Below are positions 19,326-29,031 of a stretch of 64,000 bases of DNA, in pieces. Both the position numbers and the translations under genes were made by a program. This stretch comes from Bacillota bacterium (GTDB lineage Bacteria > Bacillota > SHA-98 > UBA4971). Where the stretch lies: positions 27,069 through 91,068 of the forward strand of contig JAAYXB010000039.1 in NCBI GenBank assembly GCA_012516125.1, written 5' to 3'. The stretch's first letter is position 1; each line of letters opens with the position of its first letter. A model generated the notes under the pieces. That model was not told where the DNA came from. It searched no databases and was given only the letters and a program-made list of their open reading frames with translations.

Positions 19326-19414
19326 AGCGCGGGGCGGTTCGGTTCGCGCCGCTGGAGGTGGCCAGGCTGGACTACGGAGGGTGTCGGGTGAGTGCCGGTC
19401 GAGGAAAACCTGGC

Positions 19415-21043
19415 ATGCGTGTGACGGAGCGGGTGCGTCTCGGCTTTGCCGCGATCGTTTGGTCCACGTTCGTCCTGAGCCTTCTCACCTTCTATGCCAT
19501 ATCCCATCTCACGGCGGCCCTTCACCAGATCAACACGTGCGACGTCCCGGCCATCCAGCTCAGCGGCGAGATCTCGAAGAAGATATACCAGACCACAGGG
19601 AACGTGTACCTGACCATCGCCGGCGGCGGCAAGGTGGCGCGGCCCGAGGACCAGCTCAACGAGGTGAAGATGCTGCTGGGCAGCCTCGAGGAGCTTCTCC
19701 GGCGGCACCCCAGCCGAAACGTCCGCGCCATCCTGCCGATGCTCGATGATATCGCCGATGCGGCAGGGGAGTACACGAGCGTGCTCGTGAGCATGCAGGC
19801 TGAAAAGGACCCGGAGAGGATGTATATGCTCCTGCGGGCGCTGTCCGGGAAGGGCGAATGGCTCATCAGCCGCTCGGAGCACATGCAGCTTCGGATATGG
19901 GAGCAGATAGGTCCCCGGATGGCGCGGACGGAGCGGCTGTCCATGCTGCTCAAGGCGGGAGTGGCGCTTGCCTTTGCCTTCGCCTTCATATTCGGCCTCC
20001 TTGTCTCAGGGGTCATCACAAAGACCCTCGTCGACGTGTCGCGCGGCATCCGCAGGGCCGCTGAGGCCGCGCATGGCGAAAGCGAGCGGTCCGCGCGCCT
20101 GTCCGCGGGCATGAGGGCATCGGCGGGCACGACCCAGGCGGCGCTCGAGGCGGTTCTCCGGGCCTTCCACGGCGTCGTGGAGACGAGCAAGGTCTGCAGC
20201 GAAGCATCGCAAACGATAGCTGCCCGGATGGAGGTCGGCGCAGATGCCGCCCGGATGCTCGCCGACCGCACACAGGTGACGGCGAGGGCCGCCGAGAAGA
20301 CGAAGTCCACCGTCTCGTCGCTCGGCCGCAGAGTCACCCTGGCGAGCGCGGTGATACGCGAGACCATCCTCATGGTGGACTGCAACGTGAGAACTGCGAC
20401 GGAGGCGAGCTGCCACGTGGACGCGCTCCAGGAACAGATGGACCGTATTGACGCAGTGCTGCAGGGGATCACGAACATCGCGGACCAGGTAGGGCTCATC
20501 GCCCTGGATGCCCGTATAGCGTCGGCGCGGTCCGGCGACGCGGGTCGCGACTTCGGCAGGGTTGCCCAGGAGATCGGGAGCCTCGCCGAGATGAGCGCAA
20601 GCGCGGTGGAAGAGGTCAAGAAGCTGATGGAGGGGATAAAGGCATCCACCCTCGACGTGGTGAAGTCGTTGGGCGCCTCGGTCGAGCGCGTGCGGGGGCT
20701 TTCCCGCCAGTCCTCACGGGTGGAAGAGGTGTTTCGGGCGATACAGGCGTCCTTCGACGAGATCCTCAGCCTCATGGACGAGGTGGAGGACGCGGCGGGC
20801 AAGGGCGCAAGCGAGGCCAGGCTGGTTCAGGATGCTATGGCGGAGATCCTGGAATCGGCCCGGCATGTGGCGCGACAGGCCGGGGAGCTCGCCGGCGAGA
20901 TGCAGGAGCTCGCCGAGAGCGCTCAGGAGGCTATAGGTGCGAGCGAGGCTCTGGTGGACGGAATCACTGGCCAGGCGAGGTCCGCGGAGGAGCAGTCGCG
21001 GCTTGCACGAGAGGTGCTGAAGGAGGTCGAGACGCTCGCCTGA
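19415..21043 (+). CDS. Methyl-accepting chemotaxis-like protein with divergent signalling tip
   Basis: Two TM segments, periplasmic helical domain, tip-like ITNIADQVGLIALDARIASARSGDAGRDFGRVAQEIGSLAEMSA. Confidence 0.8.
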   Translation: MRVTERVRLGFAAIVWSTFVLSLLTFYAISHLTAALHQINTCDVPAIQLSGEISKKIYQTTGNVYLTIAGGGKVARPEDQLNEVKMLLGSLEELLRRHPSRNVRAILPMLDDIADAAGEYTSVLVSMQAEKDPERMYMLLRALSGKGEWLISRSEHMQLRIWEQIGPRMARTERLSMLLKAGVALAFAFAFIFGLLVSGVITKTLVDVSRGIRRAAEAAHGESERSARLSAGMRASAGTTQAALEAVLRAFHGVVETSKVCSEASQTIAARMEVGADAARMLADRTQVTARAAEKTKSTVSSLGRRVTLASAVIRETILMVDCNVRTATEASCHVDALQEQMDRIDAVLQGITNIADQVGLIALDARIASARSGDAGRDFGRVAQEIGSLAEMSASAVEEVKKLMEGIKASTLDVVKSLGASVERVRGLSRQSSRVEEVFRAIQASFDEILSLMDEVEDAAGKGASEARLVQDAMAEILESARHVARQAGELAGEMQELAESAQEAIGASEALVDGITGQARSAEEQSRLAREVLKEVETLA

Positions 21044-21062
21044 CGACAACATCCTCCGAAAG

Positions 21063-21078
21063 TGTGACAAGGGTCACA
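21063..21078. promoter_or_regulatory. Perfect CRP-type palindrome TGTGA-N6-TCACA
   Basis: TGTGACAAGGGTCACA upstream of 21147 ORF. Confidence 0.55.
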
Positions 21079-21146
21079 TCGCCGGGCCGCCCCAACGTTT
21101 AACATGTAAAGCAGAAGAAGACCTGCAGTAACCAAAAGGAGGGATC

Positions 21147-22013
21147 ATGATGACGCTTCTCAAGAGGACGGTTGTGGTGCTTGTGGTGGCTGCTTTCATG
21201 CTGGGCGGGACGGCGTACGCCATAGACAACGCGAACCCCGATGATGAGTGCGTTGCATCCAGCGCGTTCATCGCAAACATCATCGAGGGGTTCCCCGAGC
21301 TTGCCCTCACGGCCGACGCGATCCAGGCACTGAGAGACGCAGGCTACGGCTGGGGGGAGATAGTGATAGCGTGCAGCATCGCGGTGAACTCCGGCAAGAC
21401 CCTGGACGACGTGATAGCGCTTGCAAGCGAGGGCGCGGGATGGGGCGAGATCGCGAAGGGGCTTGGCGTCCCGACCACGGCGTTCGGCCAGTATGTACGG
21501 GAGATCATCGGCAAGGGCGGCGCGAAAGTGAGGGCACAACACGGCCGCAAGCAGCTTGATGATGCCGCGGCCATGGACATGGTGCGGGACCGCTTCGGCC
21601 TGGAGGAGGACGATGTCCAGGCGCTGGGTGCCATGGGCCTGGACGCGCAGGACATCCTCTGCGCTGTGAGCATTGCTGCCGGTGCGGGCGATGCATCAAG
21701 AGTCAGGCTGGTCCTGGAGCTTCGCGCAAAGCAGCAGAGCTGGCTTCGCATCGCCGAGGCTGTCGGAGTCGGCAAGGACGGCATGGTCGAGAAGGGCGTG
21801 GCCATACGAAACCGCGTCGAGTTCAGGAATGCGCTCAAGGAACAGATAAGAGAACAGGTCAGGTCTGAGAAGAAGGCCGACAAAGAAAAGGGCAAGCCGG
21901 AAGACCCGGGGAAAGGCAAGAGCTCCGGAGGTAGCGGCAGTGGAGCAGGCAACCCCGGTGGCCCGGGCCAGGGCGGGCCGGGCGGCAACGGCCGCGGCGG
22001 CAGTGGTAAGTAA
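21147..22013 (+). CDS. Secreted protein of unknown function with duplicated GW/QxI repeat and Gly/Ser/Pro-rich tail
   Basis: Signal peptide MMTLLKRTVVVLVVAAFMLGGTAYA; RBS AGGAGG; C-terminal low-complexity tail. Confidence 0.75.
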   Translation: MMTLLKRTVVVLVVAAFMLGGTAYAIDNANPDDECVASSAFIANIIEGFPELALTADAIQALRDAGYGWGEIVIACSIAVNSGKTLDDVIALASEGAGWGEIAKGLGVPTTAFGQYVREIIGKGGAKVRAQHGRKQLDDAAAMDMVRDRFGLEEDDVQALGAMGLDAQDILCAVSIAAGAGDASRVRLVLELRAKQQSWLRIAEAVGVGKDGMVEKGVAIRNRVEFRNALKEQIREQVRSEKKADKEKGKPEDPGKGKSSGGSGSGAGNPGGPGQGGPGGNGRGGSGK

Positions 22014-22045
22014 ACCAAACCCGGGGCTTGGTGCGTCGCGCAGAG

Positions 22046-22078
22046 CGCCCCGGCTTCGCGTATAGCGAGCCGGGGCGT
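22046..22078. terminator. Hairpin between convergent genes
   Basis: CGCCCCGGCT...AGCCGGGGCG followed by TTCTCGTT. Confidence 0.6.
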
Positions 22079-22152
22079 TCTCGTTGCACAAAGGGTGCGA
22101 GCTCAGAGCGGCGCGGACTCGCGAAGACCGCCCAGGCGAGAGGTCGCTGGGG

Positions 22153-23103
22153 TCAGTCTGCCTTCCCGGCGGCGTCCGCTGCCTGCGGGATCGTGCTGCC
22201 GCCGCGCTCGTCGGCAGCGGAGGCTCCCGACCCGGCCTGCGATCCCAGAACCAGCCTGGGGTCGATGGCGTCGCGAAGGCCATCTCCCATGAAGTTCACG
22301 CTGAGCACCGCGAGCAGTATGAACAGGCCGGGGAACACCGTGAGCCACCACGGCTGGCCCCAGTCGCCTCCGGCGCCCAGGATGTAGTCCATGGCTCGCT
22401 GGAGCATGTTTCCCCACGAAGGAGTGGGGGGCTGTATCCCGAGCCCGAGGTAGCTCAAGGCCGACTCGGCGAGGATGGCGGAGCTGACCCCGAGCGTGGC
22501 CGCGACGATTACGATGGGTATGAGGTTCGGTAGCATGTGACGCACAAGTATCCGCAGCGTGCCTGCGCCGGCCGCCCGGGCCGCCTCCACGAACGGCTGC
22601 TCCCGGAGGGAGAGGGTAACCCCTCTCACGAGGCGTGCCGTGGACATCCAGCCGAATATGGTGAGGATCACTATGATGTTCGTGAGCCCGCTCCCCAGGA
22701 ACATGGCCCCGATGAGCAGCACGGGGATGGTGGGCACCGAGAGCATCATGTCGGTGAACCTCATGAGGAGGCTATCGACCCACCCCCCGGCGAAACCCGA
22801 CACGAGGCCTATCGCAGTGCCGAGCAGGGCCGACGACGTGGCCGCGGCGATTCCCACGAAGAGCGAGATGCGGCCGCCGTACATGATCCGAACGAACACG
22901 TCGTGCCCGAGCTCGTCCGTGCCGAAAGGGTGCGCCCTCGACGGCGGGGCGAAGAGGCTCTCAAGGTCCATGTCCTCAATACCGTAGGGGCTTATAAGCG
23001 GCACAAAGGCTGATGCGAGCACGAGCGCGACGAACACGGCGAAGCCCGCCACCGCCAGCTTGTGATGCCGGAGTCTCTTCCACACGCCTGCCCAGTAGCT
23101 CAT
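22153..23103 (-). CDS. Peptide-type ABC transporter permease (DppC/OppC-like)
   Basis: PFGTDELGHDVFVRIMYGGRISL; permease loop. Confidence 0.92.
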   Translation of the reverse strand: MSYWAGVWKRLRHHKLAVAGFAVFVALVLASAFVPLISPYGIEDMDLESLFAPPSRAHPFGTDELGHDVFVRIMYGGRISLFVGIAAATSSALLGTAIGLVSGFAGGWVDSLLMRFTDMMLSVPTIPVLLIGAMFLGSGLTNIIVILTIFGWMSTARLVRGVTLSLREQPFVEAARAAGAGTLRILVRHMLPNLIPIVIVAATLGVSSAILAESALSYLGLGIQPPTPSWGNMLQRAMDYILGAGGDWGQPWWLTVFPGLFILLAVLSVNFMGDGLRDAIDPRLVLGSQAGSGASAADERGGSTIPQAADAAGKAD

Positions 23104-24068
23104 GAGTAGCTCACCCGCGGGTCCACCACGGCATAGAGGACGTCGGCTACGAGGTTCGAGGCAATCGTGAGCACTGCCAGGAGCATGAGGCAGCAGAGCG
23201 CAAGGTTGTAGTCGCTCCCGATCACGGCCTGGTACATGAGGCGTCCCATGCCCGGCCAGGAAAAGATCGTCTCTACGACCACAGCCCCTCCAAAGAAATA
23301 GGGGATGTCCAGTGCCGCTATCGTGAGCACCGGTATGAGGGCGTTGCGCAGGGCGTGCTTGAGGAGCACACCCTGCTCGCCCAGACCCTTAGCCTTCGCC
23401 GTGCGGATGTAGTCCATTCCAAGCACCTCGAGAAGGCTGGTCCGCACGTACCTGACCCAGTACGCCACCTGCACCAGGCCGAGCACCGTCATGGGAAGGA
23501 TGAGGTGCCTTATCCTGTCCACGAGGAGCGCGCCGGCGGTCCCGTGGGTGAGCTCTGCCACGCCCCCGATGGGTAGCCACTTGAGCTGCACCGCGAAGAG
23601 CATGATCGTCAGGAAACCGAACCAGACCGGGGGCATCGAGAGGGCCAGGAACGCCGCGAAGGTAACAGCATAGTCGAAGATACTGTACTTGCGGGCCGCC
23701 GAGATGATCCCGATGGGAAGAGCGACGAGAAGGCCGAGGAGCCACGCACTTACGGTGAGGAGAAGCGTGTTCGGCATCCTCGATACCACGAGGTCCTTCA
23801 CCGGCACCTTATATGTGCTGGAGTAACCCCAGTCGCCCTGGAGGACGCTCTTCAGCCAGTAAAGGTATCTCACAGGAAGAGGATCGTCCAGGTGATAGTA
23901 CGCCCTGAGCCTGGCGATGGCCTCAGGTGAGACGGCGCGGGGGTTCTCCATGCGCATGGTGAGGAGCGGGTCCCCGGGCGCCAGGGCGATGAGGCTGAAC
24001 ACTATGGCCGATATCAGTAAGAGGAGAGGGATCGCGCCTGCGACCCTCCTTACTATGTAAGCTGCCAC
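23100..24068 (-). CDS. Peptide-type ABC transporter permease (DppB/OppB-like)
   Basis: MAAYIVRRVAGAIPLLLLISAIVFSLIALAPGDP; DYIRTAKAKGLGEQGVLLKHALRNALIPVLT. Confidence 0.92.
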   Translation of the reverse strand: MAAYIVRRVAGAIPLLLLISAIVFSLIALAPGDPLLTMRMENPRAVSPEAIARLRAYYHLDDPLPVRYLYWLKSVLQGDWGYSSTYKVPVKDLVVSRMPNTLLLTVSAWLLGLLVALPIGIISAARKYSIFDYAVTFAAFLALSMPPVWFGFLTIMLFAVQLKWLPIGGVAELTHGTAGALLVDRIRHLILPMTVLGLVQVAYWVRYVRTSLLEVLGMDYIRTAKAKGLGEQGVLLKHALRNALIPVLTIAALDIPYFFGGAVVVETIFSWPGMGRLMYQAVIGSDYNLALCCLMLLAVLTIASNLVADVLYAVVDPRVSYS

Positions 24069-24333
24069 TGCTAACCGGCCGCCTGCCCGGCGAGGATCGC
24101 CGGGCAGGCGGCCCAGTCCTCCTCTCTACTAGACTGTGACCTGCGGGGCTGCTACGGTTTTTGCAGAGGCTTGCGACGCGGACGGCGCTTGAAGCGGGGC
24201 GCCTTGGCAAGCCACGATCTCGACAAGCCACGATCTTGTCCTCAGGCGAGTAGCCACATTCCGATGCCTCCTTGTGCAGGCGCCGGCAAATCCTAACCTG
24301 CCGGAAAACCGCAGCGAACTCCCGAGTCCACAT

Positions 24334-25728
24334 TCAGACGGCGTCCCCTCCCAGGATATGCCTGGCGAAGAGAAGCCCACTTGCAAGCTGCACACGAACA
24401 AGGTTGCGGATGGGGACGACGCGATAGTTGAGCTCAGCCTCGAGGGCGCTGCACTCGCGCGACAGGTTCTCATCGAGCTCGCGCTCGATCTCACTGAGGG
24501 CGCGCGACCTCTCGGGGTCGGACGAGCGGGCAAGCTCCTCGCGGCACAGCCGCCAGAGCATCCCCACCGAGAGCTGGTTATAGAACTTGCGCACTACGAG
24601 GCTGTCGAAGGCCTCGGCGCCGGTGGCGGGGCGAAGGAGGTCCTCCGATGTCGTGGCCCACTTACGCTCGGCCTCAAGGGCGGCGGGGATATGTTTGAGA
24701 TTGTCCTCGATGGCGATGGCGAAGGGCGACGCCGCATCCTGGAGCAGGGGGCGCACCTTTGCATAAGTCTCACGGATGTAGCCCCATGCCTTTTCGCTTG
24801 CATCAAGGCTTTCGAGCACGGTGTCCCGGCGGCTCCGGTTGGTCGGGGAGGTGTCCTCGATCCTCGGGTCATAGTAATAGGGCAGCTCGCACACGAGAGC
24901 GAAAGTGCCCGCCACCGCATGCGCATACTCGTCGCTTCCTGCGCCGCCCGATATGAGGGAGGCGGGATCCTTGCCCGCATGCTTCTCGTAATAGTCGTAC
25001 GTGTCCTTGACGCCGAAAAGGCCGTAGATGGCCTCGTCGAACTTCGTGCAGTAGGGAACCTCTGGCTCTCCGAGGGAGAGCGGGATCCCGTGTCGTCTGG
25101 CGACCCTGTGAAGCTCGCTGTGGAGGTACGGCACGGCATGGGTGACGTACCAGTAGGCTCCGCCGAAGCCAGCGTTGTGCAGGGAGTACAGGAACGCTGG
25201 CTTCCCGCTATCGATGACGTTCATGAGGCACCTGGTCTCGGGCAGCGGCCGCGAGAAATGGAGGGTCTTGTAGTCTATCGGGAACGTCCACTCAACCTGC
25301 TGGAATCCCGGGGGCCTGTAGAAGTTGCGTACGTAGGTTTCGATGTTGAAGGGACCCGCGAACCATCCCTCGTTGAGCCGCGTGCCGTCGGGGTCTATGC
25401 ACTTCACGATGTACCAGGTGTAGTCGAGCTCCCGCTGCAAGTCCTGGTCGGCCGCAAGCCTCTCCGAGAAGTAATCGAGCATCATGGCGCCTATCGGCTC
25501 GTTCGGGTGCGGGCAGCCGAACATGAGGGCCACCTTCCTGCCGGACCCTATCCTGAGGGCGCGGATGGGCCTTCCCGAGCGGGAGGAGCCGAGGTCCACA
25601 AGTGTCACGGTTTCGGGGTGGCGGCGGGCAAGGTCGCCTGCACGCGCGTCGAGCTCATCAACGGTGAAGAACCGTTCATATTCCGGCACGCTTTCTAAGA
25701 CGTCCTCGAACAGCTCATGCCATGTCAA
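24334..25728 (-). CDS. M14-family zinc carboxypeptidase-like protein
   Basis: GSSRSGRPIRALRIGSG...FGCPHPNEPIGAMML (HxxE equivalent HPNE). Confidence 0.82.
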   Translation of the reverse strand: MTWHELFEDVLESVPEYERFFTVDELDARAGDLARRHPETVTLVDLGSSRSGRPIRALRIGSGRKVALMFGCPHPNEPIGAMMLDYFSERLAADQDLQRELDYTWYIVKCIDPDGTRLNEGWFAGPFNIETYVRNFYRPPGFQQVEWTFPIDYKTLHFSRPLPETRCLMNVIDSGKPAFLYSLHNAGFGGAYWYVTHAVPYLHSELHRVARRHGIPLSLGEPEVPYCTKFDEAIYGLFGVKDTYDYYEKHAGKDPASLISGGAGSDEYAHAVAGTFALVCELPYYYDPRIEDTSPTNRSRRDTVLESLDASEKAWGYIRETYAKVRPLLQDAASPFAIAIEDNLKHIPAALEAERKWATTSEDLLRPATGAEAFDSLVVRKFYNQLSVGMLWRLCREELARSSDPERSRALSEIERELDENLSRECSALEAELNYRVVPIRNLVRVQLASGLLFARHILGGDAV

Positions 25729-25857
25729 GACGATGCACCTCCATGCTGCACGCGAGAGGTGAGGGTCCCTGGCGGGACCCTCACCGCGACTTGCGATTTC
25801 ATCGCATCTTGAATGCCCAGCGTAACGGGTACCCTGCTGAAACAGGCCTTTTCGGGG

Positions 25858-28176
25858 TCATTCCTGGAGATACCAGTTATAGATCGCCCAGCCGAGGCCG
25901 TTATCGTAGCCGGAGCTAAAGTTCTTTATGCTCTTCTTCGCGAAGTGGTTGGCTGGGGGCGAGAGGAGCGGAATGTGTGGAAGCTCCTTTGTCCAGAGAG
26001 CCAGGTGTCTTGCGAAGAGATCTTTCTTTTTCGCGGGGTCCAGCGTCGCCGCTGCCTCAGCCACCAGCCTGTCGTTCTCAGGGTTAGACCAGCCGCACTG
26101 GTTCGTGCCGCTCCAGGAGTTCGCCTCGGACGGTATGCCGGACGAGCTCCAGTAGTCCGCGGCCTCGTCGGACACACCGTAGCCCCAGCCCACCCAGCAC
26201 ATGTCGAACTGACGGTGCGGGGCAAGCTCACCGATGACGACACGCGCGGGCTTGTTGTCGATGTCCACGGCGATGCCGACGTCCTTCAGCATCTTTTGTA
26301 CGAGCTGCTCCGACATCTCGACTTCCTTGGATCCTGCCACCCCGAGGAGAGTGAACTTGAACTTTATCCCGTCCTTCTGGAGTATCCCGTCAGGCCCGGG
26401 CTTCCAGCCGGCCTCAGCGAGGAGGGCTCTGGCTTTCGCAGGGTCGTAGGGGTACTTGTGGACCCTTGGGTCGGCAAGGGCGTCGCGCATGGCGTGAAGC
26501 GGCGTGATCCAGGCGTGTGCTACCTGTGCCTCGCCGGAGTACACCACCGCGTTTATCGCGGTCCGGTTGATGGCGTAGAGGATCGCCTGGCGCACCCTCA
26601 CGTCTGAGAACGCCGGGTGAGGTTTCGAGAGATCCTTCGGATCCCAGAAGTTGAGAGCTATGGAGTCATATGCGACAGTGGGTGTGAAGGTCACGTTGAA
26701 TTTGTCGCCGTGCTCCTTCGCGAGCTTGAGGGCGTCGCGAAGCTCCAGCGTGTACCTGCCGAAGTCTATGTCGCCGCGCAGCACGGCGGCGTTGATGACG
26801 CTGGAGTCGGGGATGATCTTTATCATGATCTTGTCTATGTTTGGCCTGCCCATGTAGTAATCGTCGAACGCTTCAAGGAGTATGTACTCACCCTGCTTGT
26901 ACTCCTTGAACTTGTACGGGCCGGCCATTATGGGGTTGTTGTTGACCTCCTGGACGAACCTGTTCCAATCGCCGGTCTTCTTTGCCTTCTGGTAGAGGGG
27001 CTCGAACACGTGCTTCGGGAGCTGGAACCAGCCATAGTAGTATGAGTACACCGACGATCCGAGGCGCGCGTTGCTCTGGACCTTGTCGAGGTATATTTTG
27101 AAGGTATACTTGTCGAGCAACTCGGCCCTGGTGACCATCTTCTCGAAGTAGTTCGAGGCGATGGGCACATCCGCGTCTTGCATAACCTTAAGCTGGAAGA
27201 GAGGGTCTTCCGCTGTGACTTCGACGCCGTCGTGCCACTTCATGCCCTTGCGTAGCTCGAAGGTGACCTCCATCTTGCCATCGGGCTTCACTTTGATGAG
27301 ACCGTTCTCGAGGGAGGGCAGGCGCTTTATCATGCGCGGGAAATAGAAGCCGTTTTCGTCGGTGATGGTGTTGCCGTCACCGATGATGTTGTCGATGGTC
27401 CACGTGGCTCCTGAGGATGTCACGAGGGTGTTGAAGCCCGCAGGCTCTGCCGTGAACGCCGTAACGATAGTTCCACCGCGCTTCGGCGGGTACATCATCA
27501 TGTAGAGCGCTTTGGCGGCCTCACGCCTGGTCGCGCCGGCGAGAGGAGCAGAAAGCCGCCCATACCTGTACCCCAGGAGCTGATGGTTGGACCTGTAGGC
27601 CAGGGTCATCGCTCCTATAGCGTACGCGGGAACTTTGTCCTCGTCGTTCGCGAGGAGAACTGGTTCCTTGATCTTTGCGGCTTCCTTCGAAAGCCCGAGA
27701 GCGTTGATGGCCCACACGGCGAGGTCCGCGCGCTTTATCGGGTCGGCAGGCGCGAACTTCTTGCCGGAAGCCACGGGAATGATCCCGCGCTTTACGAGTG
27801 CCTCCACGTAGGGGTAAGCGGGGCTCGTCGCGGGAAGGTCCACGAAAGTGGGTGAGTTGGGCTTCGTGGGTTCGATCTTTCGCGCCTTTGCGAGGGCCAC
27901 CGCGAAGTCCGCGCGGCTTATGGTTTCGTCCGGCCGGAACGAGCCGTCCTTTGCGGGGGCGAGTACGCCGAGCTCAACTACCTTTGCGATGGCCTCGAAA
28001 TCGCGGTCGTCGGCCTTAACGTCTTTGGGAAGAGCGGGCTTTCCGGCCGCGAGCGTGCCCGCACCCATGAGTGTGAAGGAAAGCAGTATCAGTAGAAACG
28101 CCGCAACCTGTGCCGCATAGTGATACCGTCGTGCTACCATGGTCCTCATCTCCTCACTTCTTGTGTTGTCGTCCAC
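25858..28176 (-). CDS. ABC transporter family-5 (peptide-type) substrate-binding protein with N-terminal SLH domains
   Basis: Signal peptide; SLH-like FEAIAKVVELGVLAPAKDGSFRPDETISRADFAVALAKA and PYVEALVKRGIIPVASGKKFAPADPIKRADLAVWAINALGL; then SBP_bac_5. Confidence 0.87.
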   Translation of the reverse strand: MDDNTRSEEMRTMVARRYHYAAQVAAFLLILLSFTLMGAGTLAAGKPALPKDVKADDRDFEAIAKVVELGVLAPAKDGSFRPDETISRADFAVALAKARKIEPTKPNSPTFVDLPATSPAYPYVEALVKRGIIPVASGKKFAPADPIKRADLAVWAINALGLSKEAAKIKEPVLLANDEDKVPAYAIGAMTLAYRSNHQLLGYRYGRLSAPLAGATRREAAKALYMMMYPPKRGGTIVTAFTAEPAGFNTLVTSSGATWTIDNIIGDGNTITDENGFYFPRMIKRLPSLENGLIKVKPDGKMEVTFELRKGMKWHDGVEVTAEDPLFQLKVMQDADVPIASNYFEKMVTRAELLDKYTFKIYLDKVQSNARLGSSVYSYYYGWFQLPKHVFEPLYQKAKKTGDWNRFVQEVNNNPIMAGPYKFKEYKQGEYILLEAFDDYYMGRPNIDKIMIKIIPDSSVINAAVLRGDIDFGRYTLELRDALKLAKEHGDKFNVTFTPTVAYDSIALNFWDPKDLSKPHPAFSDVRVRQAILYAINRTAINAVVYSGEAQVAHAWITPLHAMRDALADPRVHKYPYDPAKARALLAEAGWKPGPDGILQKDGIKFKFTLLGVAGSKEVEMSEQLVQKMLKDVGIAVDIDNKPARVVIGELAPHRQFDMCWVGWGYGVSDEAADYWSSSGIPSEANSWSGTNQCGWSNPENDRLVAEAAATLDPAKKKDLFARHLALWTKELPHIPLLSPPANHFAKKSIKNFSSGYDNGLGWAIYNWYLQE

Positions 28177-28503
28177 TGTCGCGTCCTTTGCTGTGGCGAC
28201 GCAAGCGCGTCACCCGTTTGTTTCAGAAGAAGTATACCTGCCACACTTCCCTCCTTGTGTGCCGGTTTTCAAAGTTTTCTGCCGAATGCCTTCGCGGCAC
28301 TCCCGGGTGCGCGCCGCCTGAACCTCCGGGCATTGCGCTACCCCGGACTAATTGTGCAGTTATTCGCTACGATGCAGCGTGTTCCTTCACGGCTAATCGG
28401 ATTTTTCGTTGAGGATGTCCGGTTCTGAAGGAAGATTCTAGGTAAGGCACCTCGAACAATACCGCTGCGTTTAAGGCGGCCTGTGAACAACTCGCGACGC
28501 CAT

Positions 28504-29031
28504 TCAGAACGTCTGCTCCACAAGGAAGACGTCAAGCTCCTGGATGCCGAAGTTGAGCGCCTCCTCGTGGGTCGTCATGAATATGTCGATACGGTTGCCT
28601 CTTATAGCACTCCCGGTGTCCTCCGCCCTGTACACCCCGAGACCCTCAATGTACACCCAGGTGCCTATGGGGATGACCTGGGGATCAACAGCGATCGTAC
28701 GCTCAGGTGTCGCGGGAATCCCTGAGCTCGTGATGCCGAAAGCGGGGTGATCCTTCGTCTTGCCCGTGCATATCGGGCAGTTGTCGTACGCCGTTGCAGT
28801 GACGCGGATTTTCCCGGTAACGGTTATCGGGACGATCCTGTCGTTCCCGTGCCCGGGGTCGCTATCCTGAGCAGGACGGTTGCTGGGAGGGTGGTTACAT
28901 GCCCAAGCCTTCGTGCAGCTGTCAAGATGCGGCGAGCTGACAGTATCCGGTCCGGGCACGTGTGTGCTGGTGTTGGACTCACCGTCTGCGACGGAGCATG
29001 CCGCACGGCTCTCCATGGTAACCGCACCCAC
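28504..29031 (-). CDS. 3D (Asp-Asp-Asp) domain protein
   Basis: ITVTGKIRVTATAYDNCPICTG...AVDPQVIPIGTWVYIEGLGVYRAEDTGSAIRGNRIDIFMTTHEEALNFG. Confidence 0.8.
   Translation of the reverse strand: MGAVTMESRAACSVADGESNTSTHVPGPDTVSSPHLDSCTKAWACNHPPSNRPAQDSDPGHGNDRIVPITVTGKIRVTATAYDNCPICTGKTKDHPAFGITSSGIPATPERTIAVDPQVIPIGTWVYIEGLGVYRAEDTGSAIRGNRIDIFMTTHEEALNFGIQELDVFLVEQTF

Noticed and set aside
28177-28300. Sigma54 promoter for the SLH-SBP operon
   Set aside because: GCAAGCGCGTCACC on the plus strand superficially resembles a reversed -12/-24 pair, but the spacing and the -24 GG/CC bases do not fit.
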